Part shown: positions 48,716 to 61,793 of the stretch, piece after piece
Position numbering within the stretch: the first letter of the stretch is position 1
Layout of the letters: each line of letters opens with the position of its first letter
Assembly: GCA_946800325.1 (NCBI GenBank)
Contig: OX326956.1
Location: forward strand, 19,868,667 to 19,932,666
Direction: 5' to 3'
Source of the DNA: Luzula sylvatica
Taxonomy: Eukaryota > Streptophyta > Magnoliopsida > Poales > Juncaceae
Length of the DNA stretch: 64,000 bases
Made by a program: the position numbers and the translations under genes
Notes under the pieces: generated by a model
What the model was told of the DNA's origin: nothing
The model's input: only the letters and a program-made list of their open reading frames with translations
Databases searched by the model: none

Positions 48716-51700
48716 GGTTTGTAAGAGATGAAGAGAGAGAAAGATTTATTTACTTGAGATTGTGAAATCGTGATTGGTCCGCGGAAGACGAGAGATGCCT
48801 TTGTTATCATACTTCTAGCAACAAAGAGATCCATCGTCATCGATAAAACCTACAAATTTACCCAAATTAAAATCACAATTTTTAGGGTATAGAAAATATT
48901 CTTAAAAAGATTATTATTATTACCTCTGCATCCAGCTCACTGCCGAATAGAAGGGCAAAATCGGCAACTTGAGTGAGAAAACAATCCTTAGAAGTCCCAA
49001 TATCAACACAATTGACAGAGTACATAAACAACGTCAAATTCGAATCTCCGCAACCATCCTTTCCAGATAAAATCCAGTCCCCCTAAATTTACCAAAAAAA
49101 AATTAGAACAAACTATAGGGTCATACACAAAATTTTCACATTTCACTTACGCGAAGTACATCAGCAACGCCTTCAGGATAGAACTCTCTGTGCTTCGCAG
49201 TACCCGGAAGCGGGTCCCCCTCGTCAGTCTCCTCTGTCTTCTCTCCATTCTCTCCAGTTCCTCTATCAGGTAATAACATATCCGTGAACGCCCCCATTTC
49301 GTGCAACTTCTTACATCCCGCCAAACAAACCGCCTTTTTCAAAATTAAAAATTAAAAATACACCTTCAATATCATGAAAATTATAAAACGAACAAACCTG
49401 TTGAGCGAGGCGCATCGAACTGCAAACTGGACCCTCCAGTTTTTCAAAAGGAGCATTACAAGGTAATTGAAGCCTACACGAATACTCAACAATGCCACCT
49501 GGCTTCTCATGCTTCTCCATTATAAACTCCGGCCTCAGGATCGAATATCTAATCATAAACAAACATACATCAGCGTAGGAAAGGAAATAAAAACCAGGAA
49601 AGCAAATCCAGGGATTTCAAATACCGGTCAGAGGGAAGTTGGGAGCAGTAAAAATGGACGAGACCAACGGCCGAATTCAAACTAACAACCGCACCGGTGG
49701 CTTCGACTTGGTACATCGAATCAGGATCCACATCAATCGAGGATAATCTAGGGTTTCCTTTTAAATGACTCAGATCCGTTCTTTCAATCGCTTCTTTTCT
49801 TAACGTCTCTTCGCTGTTTCTCGCGTTCCTCGAGAAAGTTTCGTGCGATACATTCCCGCTAAAATTGTTATCAAATAATTAGCATATTTAATGATTATTT
49901 TAAAAAAAAATAGTTTGGACTAAGTACCTTTCGAGCATTAGAATGTAATCGGAGCCGGGTTTTCTAGCACGGCCTCTAGATTGGATGTAAGCCAAAACCG
50001 TTTTGGCCAAGTCGAATCGAATAACAACGTTACATTGTCTAATATCTAGCCCTTCTTCCGCAACACTTGTAGCTACTAATAACGTCACCTACAATATCAA
50101 AACCATAAAAAATTAATGCAAAATTAAAAAAATAATAATAATAAATTAATTTACCCGTCCATCACGGAATTTAGCGATGGAATCCTGCATTTGAGAGCTC
50201 CGAATTTCCTGACTATTATTATTGCCGATCAAACTCGCGCACTTTATGAAACTCAAAGACGGTAGCTCCGCAAAAACCTTCATTCACAAACGTTAAATTT
50301 TAAAAAAAAATTGCATATTTAAAAGGGTAAATATGTAAATATTTTACCTTTGGAAGAACCAAAGCAGAGACGACCCTCTCGACAAAAATAATCGCGCGAA
50401 AATCCTCGGTGTGTTGATATTTCAAAAGAATTTTAATCAAAGATTGTACTTTCGGCGTCACTTTCCCATCCGCCACCGCCGCTCCGATTATCTCGTCCAC
50501 ATGTTCCCCTCCCGATACAGCTAATTACAAAAAAGGTATAACAGACATACAAAAGGGTATAACAGACATATACAAAGTTATATACATACCATGGCTATCG
50601 GGGAGCTCGCCCTCCTCAAGTTCATCGCTGACATCAGCGTGACACGAGTTTCCGTTTCCATTTTCCTTCGTACTGCTCGCAGCTCCTTCTGACAGCTGGC
50701 ACTGAAGTAACGAAACGACCTTCTTCAAGTAGGACTCTTGAAACTTGACGTCGAGTTGATAATTCGCCCTCTCGTCGCTCTGCAAAACCGTCAAGAACGA
50801 ATGCGCCACTTTATACGCGCACCACTGACCCAATTCCCCTAGCGCGTAATTAACCGCGCGTAATTTCTGAATCAAATTCGCCGCCCCGTCGCTTTCGGTC
50901 CTCTCGCTGAGTCCGTATACGAGTCGCAATTCTTCTTTTTTGAAACCCGCGTCTCTGGCTCCCATGAATTGCCACTTGCTTCGTCGCGAACTATCGCTCG
51001 CCTTTTTTTCGATTTCGACCTCCATTTGTTTGATCTCGTCGTGGAGGGAGATCAGACTCGCCGCCTTGTCGTAGTAGAATACCGTTTCTTGCGGCATGGG
51101 CACGTGTTTTTCGAGCTCTTTGCGGTCTTTTATCGTGAACACGGTCGAGTCGAGTTTCGTCTCCAAGTTGCGGATTTTTATTGCGCAGTCTTCTTGACTC
51201 GATACTCCTGTAATTTGGAAGGTTTAGAGGGATGTATATGAAATTTTCGAGAAAAATTAAATAGATACCTTTGAGGTTGACGGGAGAAGCGGTCATGCCG
51301 AAAACGGAAGGTCTTTTGTCTTTTTGTGTGGTGTGGTAAAATTCGGACATGACGAGCGAATAAGGATGTTTTTTGACGGCGTGGTGACACTCGTCCATGA
51401 TTAATAAATTTATATTCTCCATTTTTATTATGCTGTGACGAAGTATGTTGAGTAATATTTGTGCCGTCATTACGAGTACTTGTTTGGATTCGAATTCGCG
51501 GTGCCATCTTTTCGAGTCCCAAAAATCCTGACCCATTTCGCCGCAGTAATGCCCGACCCGATAACCCGTTCTCTCTCTAATCACCTCTGATTGCTGTTAA
51601 CACATCCGAAACAAAATTATTGAGAGAATTAAAGAGATTTGTATCACATTTTGACGAATTTGGGTACCTGATAAACGAGAGGAACCTTGGGGACCAAGAA

Positions 51701-52558
51701 AACAGCGAGCATTTTTTTATTTTCCTTCGATAAATCCGCGGAAATACTCTTCATTAATAAAACGGCAATCAGTGTCTTGCCAGCACCGGTTTCGAGAAAT
51801 GCGATTGTGTTCTTCTTTTTAGCCTGTTCCAGCACGTCGAGCTGGTACTGTCTCGCTTGTTCCTCCACCTGTACCGGTTTCTTCATCTCCTCTTCTGGCT
51901 TCTTATCTTTTTCAGACCCGTTATCGTCCTTCTTGACCCGTTTCGCCTCCCTCTCTGTTTCTGATTCCCAGGTACCGGTACGGTACACCATTTTACCGGA
52001 TTTATCTCTTTCCCAGTACCCTCTACTCTCTCTCCTGTATGTACCTCCGTTGGTACCGTCTCTCTCTCTCCTCCTGCCTTGTCTCCGGTCATTACTGCTC
52101 TCTTCCCTATCACGTGTTTGGCTGCTTCGCCGGCCAGGCAATCTCGTGTTCCTAAAATCGCCACGTAGCTTTTTCTCCTCCCTCCAGTCGCCATGAGATG
52201 AGCTCCTTTCTCTCTTATCACCAGAATGAATCGATTCTATCTCGCTGTGTTTGATCTCTTTAGTATTGTCTATAGTAGTGGGTACTATGAAAGATTCATC
52301 CTTTGGTTCGATTTTAGGTTGATCAATCTTTACTGTGCTGAGAAGGCTCGGTTCAGAGTTGATACTCTCCAAAATCCGGTCAATCTCGGCCACAAAGCCG
52401 CCATCAACAACAGAGTCGAAATTCGGAAGCAACGCCGGGTCGAAATCCGACCCGTTAGAACTAAAATCGATACCGGAGAGCATGTCGTCTTCGCAAGCAT
52501 CGTACCAGTACGAACTGGGTTCATTTCCAGTACCATTCTGCTGCAAATCTCCACCCAT
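45650..52558 (-). CDS. DCL1: Dicer-like 1 (DCL1) endoribonuclease
   Basis: 18 coding exons: 52558-51668, 51593-51269, 51207-50590, 50520-50348, 50277-50155, 50088-49928, 49858-49625, 49548-49398, 49333-49151, 49082-48924, 48849-48754, 48679-48448, 48371-47984, 47913-47813, 47730-47531, 47448-46540, 46476-46312, 46237-45650. They sum to 1898 aa, full length for the family. Order: low-complexity basic N-terminus (to about 235); DExH helicase with GAGKT at 258 and DECH at 364; helicase C domain ([14 protein letters not shown]); dimerisation/DUF283 domain; PAZ region (about 1040-1300); RNase IIIa ([12 protein letters not shown], about 1362); RNase IIIb ([14 protein letters not shown], about 1580); two dsRNA-binding domains (about 1720-1885). 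This nuclear enzyme dices pri- and pre-miRNAs. All catalytic motifs are intact. Start chosen at the first ATG; the upstream in-frame codon is TTG. Confidence 0.97.
48688..48713. repeat. GA microsatellite in a DCL1 intron
   Basis: About 13 GA units immediately upstream of the exon 12 acceptor, read as TC on the coding strand, where they may serve as the polypyrimidine tract. Confidence 0.9.
48840..48935 (-). promoter_or_regulatory. miR162 target site formed across a DCL1 splice junction
   Basis: The end of coding exon 10 (complement of 48924-48935, CTGGATGCAGAG) and the start of exon 11 (complement of 48840-48849, GTTTTATCGA) join on splicing into a 22-nt site complementary to miR162 with one bulged or extra base. 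This matches the known arrangement in Arabidopsis DCL1, where miR162 cleaves DCL1 mRNA in a feedback loop. The site is split by a 74-bp intron, so only spliced transcripts carry it. The pairing was judged from my knowledge of miR162. Confidence 0.9.
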
Positions 52559-52684
52559 TTTGTTAAAAAACAATAGTGGTAGAAACTACTGGTTTGTAGT
52601 AAGTGGAAACTTCACAGTAAGAAACAGTCTACAATAAAAAGGCTTCCATCTTTTTGGTGTGACTTGAGAGAGAGAGAGAGAGTG

Positions 52685-52715
<31 letters not shown>

Positions 52716-52990
52716 GCGGTGATGAACCGTACAAATCACGCGAAAATTGAGGTGTTGATGTAGGATCAAAATTCGGATCCGACGGTATATCAACGCAACT
52801 CCCTGTCTATCTCTCTCTATCAGTACGTATCTCTTTTTTGTTTGTGCGCCCCTTGAGAAAAAAGATGGGCGAAAAGGGAAAGGACGGGGTAGAGAGGAAG
52901 ATTAGGATTCGGATTCGGATTCGGATTCCAAGTCAACTTCTTTCTCCTTCTTCTTCTCCACTATGTCTGTGCGATGTGAATAAGAGAAGA
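52559..52990 (-). promoter_or_regulatory. DCL1 leader and promoter region
   Basis: Contains two GA/CT microsatellite runs (52667-52681 and 52689-52713) and, further upstream, a TCGGAT hexamer repeat (52913-52937). CT-rich leaders are common in plant housekeeping genes. No TATA box or upstream intron could be fixed. Confidence 0.5.
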
Positions 52991-53146
52991 AGAGAAGGAG
53001 AAAAGGAGGGAAAATAATGGCGATGGAGGCGGAGGATTCTCTCTGTCTTGAACTTCCCCTTTTAGGTTGTCGTTTTTGCATGTACGTCCCTGTAAACTAT
53101 CAAAATACCAAATGTACTCAGTACGTACAGAACTTGTTTGATTTAA

Positions 53147-53316
53147 GAGTAATGATATATACCACTGATTTGGTCCCACGAATTGACTTTACCTGTCACG
53201 TGACATGTGGCAATTGGATGCATTTTTGCTCAATTTTTAATGCATCCAATTGTCACCTGTCACGTGACAGGTGAGGTCAATTCGTGAGACCAAATTTATG
53301 ATCCCTATCATTACTC
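53147..53316. mobile_element. MULE-type MITE, near-complete palindrome, 9-bp TSD
   Basis: 170 bp. Arms begin GAGTAATGATA and end TATCATTACTC, and pair over most of their length: TTTGGTCYCACGAATTGA and GTCACGTGACA on both sides, AATTGGATGCAT facing ATGCATCCAATT. Exact 9-bp target duplication TTGATTTAA at 53138-53146 and 53317-53325, the size made by Mutator-like transposases. It lies about 0.6 kb upstream of the DCL1 start codon and encodes nothing. Confidence 0.93.
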
Positions 53317-53329
53317 TTGATTTAAGGCC

Positions 53330-56300
53330 TACGTACTTGTTTTTGTACTGTCAAATATTTGTTTCGTACAAAATTTCATGTTTCATTCTTAGACTTGGTG
53401 TATACTGTATACCATTCACGTATTATAAAATATCAAAAAAAAAATCAAGTGTCTTGAAAAATAAAAATGAAATAATATTTTCCAACATTTACTAATTATA
53501 TAGAATTAAATATTGTATATATTAGAACTTAGGGACATGAACGCCCTGATCTCGACTAGAAATTTTTCGACCTTGGTTCGGTTCGTAACTAAGGTTCGGG
53601 TTCGAGTTGGAGTTGATTTATATGTAAAATGATTCGAACTCGAGTTAAATAAAACAACTTGAGCTCGGGTGATTCGAGCAGACTTGGCTCGAGTTGTTTT
53701 CGAATGATTTTCGATGGAACAACAAGCTAAGATTTCTTTGCCAAATCTTAGTATAAACAGTTACATTTGTTTTATGATGTGATATAAATTATTTTAGAAG
53801 TTTATGGATATCATAAATTGATATATGTAGTAAAATAATGTGTACAAATAATAATTAATAAACACAACATACTTAATATACAAATAATAAACACAACATG
53901 TAAATAGCAAATAATATATTTAAATATATTATAAACAATAAACAATATTTAATATATGTTAAAAACATACTTAATTATATGAAACTTAATATATCATGCT
54001 GATTGGATCGATCAATAATATGAATTAAGCATGTACAAACACGACGATTGTGTTGGAATCCCGAATACCCGAGTTACCGAGTAAGCGGCGAAACATATCG
54101 CCAAAATGCATCTGTCTATTTGAATCGATCGAATAAACAGTTTTTTAAGTGTTATACATCATACTTGTCAAGTGTGGTTGAAAGGTTCGCATATTTGAAG
54201 TAACTTGTGAGATCTTAATCACCTAGTTATGAGAATATTCGCGCTATGCGGCGAGCACGTTAATTATGTGTTTCATTGTAATACAAAGTATACAGTTTTA
54301 TGATAATACTGATAGTATCATCTCAAACAAATTATTTAAACTCATTTATTTATGATTATGTATATGTTTTAAATTATTTAACATTATAATAACAAAAAAA
54401 CTCATTTTTCTAATCAGATAACAATACTTATTTTAGTGTTATTATTATATAATAATATATGAAATATAACATGATTTTAGGGGGAAAAAATAACAACAAA
54501 TATTATATCATTGTTGTTCACAATATTTCATACAATATCAAATATAAAATAGTGAATCATACGACATATGTAGTAACAAATCATCAATTATATAGAACTA
54601 ACATGTTTCTATTGATTCAAAAGGCAATGACAATTATAAATAATATCAGACTTAATAGTGAAAATAATGTAATAAATAATATCAAAATTGAATTTAGAAT
54701 AAACATACACATAAATTATTTTATACCATGTGCTTTCCTTTGCATTGTATTTTCTTACATAATATATTTACAAATTCAAATTACGGAAAACGATATGTAT
54801 AAACTATGTTAATATGGATGTCAAAATAAATAAAAAATGTAACGAATATATTTGATGAATTTTTAAAATTAAATCTCTGAAAATAATATTAATATATATT
54901 GTATGTTTTATAGTAGTACATATTAAGTTAGTTGTATTTTATATATAAATTTTCCATCTTCTATTGCATTCACATTTGATCATGTAATCTTATGTGAAAT
55001 GATAAACAATTAAATATATTTGGTCTAATGTGAAAACCTAGCCAATAATATATTACACGTCATTCATCAAGGTGATGTGGGATTCTAAAAATACTTAAAA
55101 CATGGTACAAAATAATGGACACATAAATTGCTACAAAGAAATTATGACTGTAAAAAATCAATGGTCTAAATTTTGTTATATTTCATAATCTAATGGGTCA
55201 TATGAATGTGATGAATCACTAGTCTAAATTTTGCACATTCCATAATCTAATGGTTGATGTAAATGTGATGTTGTGGAAGAAAAATGCATAAAATTAGGTC
55301 CAAAATAAGGGTGTGGATAAATATGACGCGAAGACAATATCACCACATAGTTGTTCATTTCGCGAATAATACATGTATAATTCATGAATAATGTATTGAC
55401 GTTTTCGTACTCAATCAAAAACTCGTGTATTTTATATATTTTTCTAAAAAAATGTATTGTTGTATAATACATTTTTAAAATATATTTTTTAAAAATAAAT
55501 AATAAAAGTTTAAATTTCGGACAAGGATTAGACAACAAAAATATCAATAATAATTTATAAATTTCTTAATTATTTAAAAAAAATTATATTCATATATTTT
55601 TATATATCAAATTATTGCATATGTATTATGTATGATAAACCTAACTATTGACGAATTGTCGAATTGACAAATTATTAGTGTACTCTGCTTTGTTTGATCG
55701 GCATGGAAAATATTTTATTCGAACTATACAAGAAAGTAGTATTATGTAATGTATTATTGACGTATTACGAATGTGTAACTGTGATCCATACAATCATATG
55801 TATGATTATAAATATTTTTTAAAATTGACACTGTATATTTTCGTATCATGATTCATTATTAAAATCACCTATTCTGGTAACTTAAAATAGAAACATAAAT
55901 TTATTATTAATTGAACAATTTGATTAATTTAAATAACCAATAAACTCAGCATTATATGAAAAATACATAACATGAATTAATCGAACATAAATATAATGTT
56001 TGATGCATAATTCTTTTTCTATACGATGAAATGATTTGACCCATAACATCACAATTTTTGAAGTAATATATACTTCTAATATATAAATAAATAATAAATA
56101 TAGTAACTTCCTTCAAATTGCAATGAAACAAAGAAAAAACACAAAAGCAAATATTCAGCACCGGTTCATTATTTTATACAAAATATTAAGATTTAAAAGT
56201 ACTGTATCTTTGTAAAATCATCATTAACTTGTCTATGTAAAAGACAATACCCACCGAGAAGCATAATTAATATGTAAGGGTAAAAATGATATTTAACATG

Positions 56301-56800
56301 ATATCATGATCTAGGTAAGTATGGCAGTCACAAATAGTGTCTTGTACAATTATGAGGAATGGGTTTACTCTGATGATTTTTTTTCGAATTTTATTATTAT
56401 TATTTGTATTATCTTTGGTAATTGTTTCCAATATAAATTTTTGAACTACAAATTTTTTTTAGTACAATACATTTTTTGTTATATCTTATAAAATATATAG
56501 TTTTTGATGTATAACATATGTTTTTAGTTATGTGTTATTTCTTGTGATGTACTTTTTGAAGTCAATACATGTTTAATCTATAATTTCTGATTTTTTTTTT
56601 TTTGAATGTACGATTTACTTTTAAGATATATGATATATCTTCTTAGATATGTCGAATGTATTATGAAATATACGATATACATTATAACTGCAGATATACA
56701 TTATAACTGCAGTATATAGAAATTATAGATTCCTTAAATTAATATGAAATAAATGAATTTCAATTTATAAAAAGAATTAAGAGGAACATTTTGGTTCAAC
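53330..56800. other. Gene-poor AT-rich DNA
   Basis: No coding gene recognised. 53560-53710 holds GAACTCGAGTT/GGCTCGAGTT motifs typical of one arm of a plant hAT-type MITE. 54000-54260 has slightly higher GC without an ORF. 56450-56720 carries the TATATGATATA/TACAATACATT degenerate repeat family. The rest shows nothing beyond AT richness. Confidence 0.4.
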
Positions 56801-56809
56801 GCTTGTAAT

Positions 56810-56931
56810 CTGTGTTGCACGGCGATGCGTATCGGTTACGACGATACAACAATTTAATATGTGATTTATAATACGATATGAATACGACGATACTATTAAA
56901 TTTGATTTTTTGAAATATCCTCACAACATAG
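56810..56931. mobile_element. Short hAT-type MITE, relative of the GGATAC family
   Basis: 122 bp. Starts CTGTGTTGCACGGCGATGCG and ends ATATCCTCACAACATAG. Flanking octamers CTTGTAAT and CTGGTAAT match at 7 of 8. Termini match those of the 541-bp element at 16321-16861. Confidence 0.7.
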
Positions 56932-57417
56932 CTGGTAATATAATTAGAGGAAGTGCATGCTGTTTAAAACATAAAAAAGAAAAGGAATGTGAAAGTTTGA
57001 AGGTGATTTGGATATGGAAATCTATGGAAATGAATCAGAATATTATCGCATATTGAGAAAAGGAAAATGGAGAGGAATAAATGGGGTCTTAGTTATTCTG
57101 CTGCGCATTCACTCGCTTTACCGACTGACAAAAGGCTTATCTTCTCCTTTTTATTGTCATCCATGTGGCCCATGCTATTTATTGCGACGCGAATAACATC
57201 AACATGACTCCCATGTCCAATCTCATAAATAATGCATTGTTTATTTGTCCTCACTTTTAATCTTGTACGAATACGCCAAGGTTTTGTCGGAGATTATTTA
57301 ATTGTTTACAACTTTTTTTTATTTTATTTTTATTGTAACACCATAAGTCATAACGCGTTTACAATTTAGGAAAATGTTGGACATACCTCATCTCTCCCCT
57401 CACATTCTTGATGAGCT

Positions 57418-57575
57418 GGATATGATTTAACATTTTAAAAATTAACATTTTGATTCATGATTTAACATCTTAATTGTATGTTCAATTATAAACTGAGATA
57501 ATTAAATCATAAATTAAGATGTTAAATCATATTTTTGTGTGTTAATTTTGAAGGTGTTAAATCATATTCTATTCA
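57418..57575. repeat. Foldback repeat with ATATGATTTAACA arms
   Basis: ATATGATTTAACATTTTAAA and later copies pair with GGTGTTAAATCATAT. The centre contains further inverted TTAACATCTTAAT/ATTAAGATGTTAA. Confidence 0.65.
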
Positions 57576-57736
57576 TTAAGGACGTGGGATGATAGTACTA
57601 GAAGATGTACATCACTACTCTACAATTTATGTGCATTTATCTCCTCACTCCTCTCAAGAAAATATGTCTTACTTTGTCCTTGGAGTGTGTCTGAACAGTA
57701 AAAGGAAATTAATTTTTTTGAACGTTGGGTCACAAT

Positions 57737-58381
57737 AAAATAAGGAGTTATATATGACACCTCAGGAATTTGAAATTTTTTTATGAATACGTCAATCGAG
57801 GAGGAATTAAAAAATAAATTGAATTAATTAATATTCAAATCAATGTTTAGGAGCTAATTTGGATGCATAAGAAATTTATAGCATAATATTAATTATTTGT
57901 AGGATCTAGAATTTTTAAATCGTGAAACTTATAGGAAATAAAATATGTAGTAATTTATAAAGTTGTTGTTTGGATAAAATTTTAGGAATTTAGAGTTCAC
58001 ATCATTTTTTTAATCTTGTCACAATTTTCAATGCATGATTTATAAGAGAGAGAAGAGATAAAAAAGTTTCCTAATTTTTGCCTAGAAAAAACTTGTCAAA
58101 AAGACAAGTTTTATTTTCCCCAAAATTATATACAAAAATTACTAAAAATTCCTTAACCAACATATACTATATTATGAAAATTGCATCCAAACATGCTCTA
58201 GTAAAATAAACCTAAATTTTTCCTTAACTATGGAAAATTTGATATTCCTTAGCCATCCAAACAAGTTCTAAGTTGGATTGATTTAATTAAGGAGTCTAAT
58301 CAATCCAATTAATTCTTTTAATTCCTTCTCGATTGATGTATTCATGATATTTTTTTGTGTTTGTTGGGACGTATTATATTT
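57737..58381. repeat. ACGTCAATCGA foldback MITE interrupted by another MITE
   Basis: Arms ATACGTCAATCGAGGAGGAA (about 57785) and TTCCTTCTCGATTGATGTAT (about 58325) belong to the family of 30905-31112. Between them, 57847-58270 is a second inverted-repeat element with ends TTAGGAGCTAATTTGGATG and CATCCAAACAAGTTCTAA. Confidence 0.6.
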
Positions 58382-59730
58382 ACCCATAAAATAACTATCA
58401 TATTTAGCATGATATAAATTTTTTATCTAATATCATGAATATGTAAATTTTCCACGTTTATTGAAAATTGATTACCACCAAAATTAATTGTAATTTTACA
58501 TTCTCACCGAATCAAATAATTATAATTATATTTGACTAAATTATTCAAGCTTATTTCAATGTATTTAAATATTTTTTTCCTGGTATGTTTAAATTAAGTT
58601 TTTTTATTCAATATTATAATTTTATTTTTTAAAACTCTAATTATTTATTACTTTAGAACATTGTGTCATTTATTTTTATCATTGATGTATCAAAACATAG
58701 TGTCATTTATTTAATTGTTTAATTTTATTTTGGAAACTCTAATTATTTATTTTTTTATTAAAAACCTCTAATTATTTATTAGTCAAAAAATCTTATCATT
58801 TCCCTAAACAAATCCCGAAGAATGAATTTATGTGTATTTTATATGTATGTTGGGTCTTGGGCCCAATATGACACGTATGTTAAGACAAACATAAGATTGT
58901 TTAAATTAAGGATAATATAATCATTTACCTAGTAAGACGTCGTGTCAAAACAAACATAAGAATTTTGGAATCCAAAAGATTAACTACCCACAAATATTAC
59001 AATTCAATGGGAATGATATTCTCTCGAATCACATTCCAAGAAATGTAATTACCATGATAGTCTCACATTACCATGGTTAATTTGCAAGGGTTAAGATTGT
59101 CGAGAGTGGAATTTTATATGATACAAAAAAATTTAGGGATTCATGTAATGTGATATTTGGATGCAATTTTAGGAATTTTGTAGAGATATTGTTTTAAGGA
59201 ATTTTTTGTATTATTTTATATAATTTAATGTAATGTAATATTGCATATAAAAATAATAATTATAATATAATGTAATAAATTATAATATAATATAAAATAA
59301 TAATAATATAATTTAGTATAATTTAATTTAATCTAATCTAAAATAATATATTTTAATGCAATCTATAACATAACATCATATAATATAATATAAATTTTAT
59401 AAATTGTATTATATAATATATCATAGTATAATATAATATTATATAATATATCATAGTATAAAGTAATGTAATACGAGTTAACTTACAATTTTCAATAAAA
59501 ACCTTTTAAGATTATCAAAATTATTTAATAATATATGTATTATGTTGGTTACTTTATCTTAATAAAATATTATTTAAAAAATTTACTAAAATATACATAG
59601 CAAAAAGTTAAGTTTTTTTATTTTGATTATTTTTTTATACAAAATAGCATAGAAATTTCTCAATCAAAGTCTAAAAAGCATCCAAATATACACTTGTAGT
59701 TTTTTTTGGAAATTCTTACTACCTTCGCTC
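58382..59730. other. Very AT-rich intergenic DNA
   Basis: 59190-59465 is largely TAATATAATATAAAATAATA-type simple sequence with a duplicated ATTATATAATATATCATAGT block. No gene seen. Confidence 0.5.
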
Positions 59731-59732
59731 AG

Positions 59733-61031
59733 GACCGGTCCTATGCTTTCGAAGGCCCAAAGCCGAAATTTACTTGCGGCATTTGTTCATAAAAATTATA
59801 TTATACTAAATTCATTATAAAAAATAAAAAATAATATATACACAATACTTTTAATACGAGTTCCCATAAATTACATAACAATATAATAACTAATAATTAT
59901 TTAACGACAGCTCTTTTTGCATTCTCGGAACCAAACAAACTAATTAAATGTGAATACTCCAATTTTTCCGCAAAATATTTTTCGATAGATAGCATAGCTA
60001 GTCCATTAATTGACAAATTATCAAATACTAATTGCAATTAATTAATTTTATGATTTTTTGAAAATGATAAAAAAGTTAATGTCAATTAATTAACACATAT
60101 CAATTTTGACAACTAAATAGTATTATGACAAAAAAATTAATCATTTGAGAAAGAAAAGTATTTGGTAGATAGCATAGCTAGTCCATTAATTGACAAATTG
60201 TCAAATACTAATTGCAATTAATTAAATTTTATGATTTTTTTAAAATGATTAAATTTTTTAATGTCAATTAATTAACAAATATCAATTTTGACAACTACAT
60301 AATATTATGACAAAACAATTAATCATTCGAGAAAGAAAAGTATCTGGGGCAAATTTGAAGTCGTGGATTATGAACTAAGAAATACACTCAACTTTATTTC
60401 TTTCTTGACTCGTCTATCTGCTATTCTTTTCCTTTGTCGATTGCTTGTTAGTTGTTATTGATCTGGACAAAAATGTAGGCCATAATTAGAAGACAAAAAA
60501 GTTGAGAATTATTTGTGTAGCTTTTTGCTTTTCATGTCCATATATCCATGAACCAATTAATATTTATTTCCATCTTTATTTGGTGTACCATATATGTGAA
60601 TTTAATTTTGGTATATATAAATTTACTAATTAAGCATATATAAACTGAGCGGAGCAATTATGAAAGGATTCGGATATGGTACAACAGTCATTGAAGGATG
60701 ATCCGACCAAATACACTAATGATTATTGGATGATGTTTTTTAATGATAATTGTGTTATTATTTTTAAAGTTATTGTTGATCGTGTGTATATAATGTAAAG
60801 AAATGATCACCAAAATCAGAATTCAATGGTCATTAATGTATTGATTACTCCTCCAACGATTGTTGGACCATATCCAAACCCATTATGGAATTGGAGAAAC
60901 ACAACATATATATATATATGCTCAAATTCCAATAAAAATTATCCATACACATGTATTACATACATCCCTTTTGATTTTCGCGGCCCAAAGCCATGGCTTG
61001 TGCGCTTTGAGTCGGGGCCGGCTCTTTACTG
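59733..61031. repeat. Possible TIR element with GGACCGGTCC / GGGGCCGGCTC ends
   Basis: The left end CTCAGGACCGGTCCTATGCT with AGGCCCAAAGCC faces a right end with CGGCCCAAAGCC and TCGGGGCCGGCTCTTTACTG. Similar ends occur at 43368. The interior is noncoding and includes a 180-bp tandem repeat. Target duplication not identified. Confidence 0.4.
59987..60346. repeat. 180-bp tandem repeat, two copies
   Basis: AGATAGCATAGCTAGTCCAT starts at 59987 and again at 60167. The copies remain alignable, with few differences, through GAGAAAGAAAAGTAT at the end. Confidence 0.93.
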
Positions 61032-61793
61032 AACTAGAGATTACCTACTCAGACAAACAAGCCTTTATACGATATTTTGATCTCTTCAACGATAACAGTG
61101 AAAGATCCACCACCGTCATGCACAAATGATAAAAAAAACCGCGCCAAGATTATTATTGTTGTTATTTTAAAATGTAGAGTTTTTAATTAAAATATGCATT
61201 TTTGAAATATAATTCATGTTATTATTATATTTTTTGAATATATATATTTTTAGATGCACTATACATTTTTTTTGTTACGAGTCATTTATTTTCAGAGTAT
61301 TATATGTTTTTGAAGTAACAAAAACTTACTTTTGTTAAAAAAAAATCGTGGTTTGCGTGTTATTTGAGCATGACACAAGACACGTTATTGTTCATTCCGG
61401 AGAACCGGCGTGCGTTAGTCGTCCTCGTACATTTTTTCTAAAATTTTCTTGTATTGAAATATCTCTTACTAGACATTTTCATTTAAATGGCTACTAGGAT
61501 TGCATTTCAAAAATTAAAATTGACTAAAACTGTGATAAGTACATATTCTCTTATAGACAAAATACATATTTTGGCAAGTTAAAATACAATTATCAACCAG
61601 TAGAATAGTAACTTGTCTATAACAAAATATGAACTTATCATCAATTTATATTGAACTTAGAATTATTGCCTTTTTATTTATTACATTTTCTAATGTTAGA
61701 AATAGTACAATACAAATAAAAATCAAGGAACAATACAAATATTATTTCTCTCTTAGGAAGAAAACTATATGCAGACAATATTTCCTTTTCCAA
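61032..61793. other. AT-rich 3' flank of CURT1B gene
   Basis: Includes a degenerate TATAT-rich repeat (61200-61340). Nothing else recognised. Confidence 0.35.

Noticed and set aside
53017..53274. 85-codon ORF starting near the DCL1 promoter
   Set aside because: Its C-terminal half runs into the MULE-type MITE and it shows no protein features.
60826..61129. Overlapping 68- and 89-codon ORFs
   Set aside because: They read through the right end of a TIR element and a TA run; no coding features.
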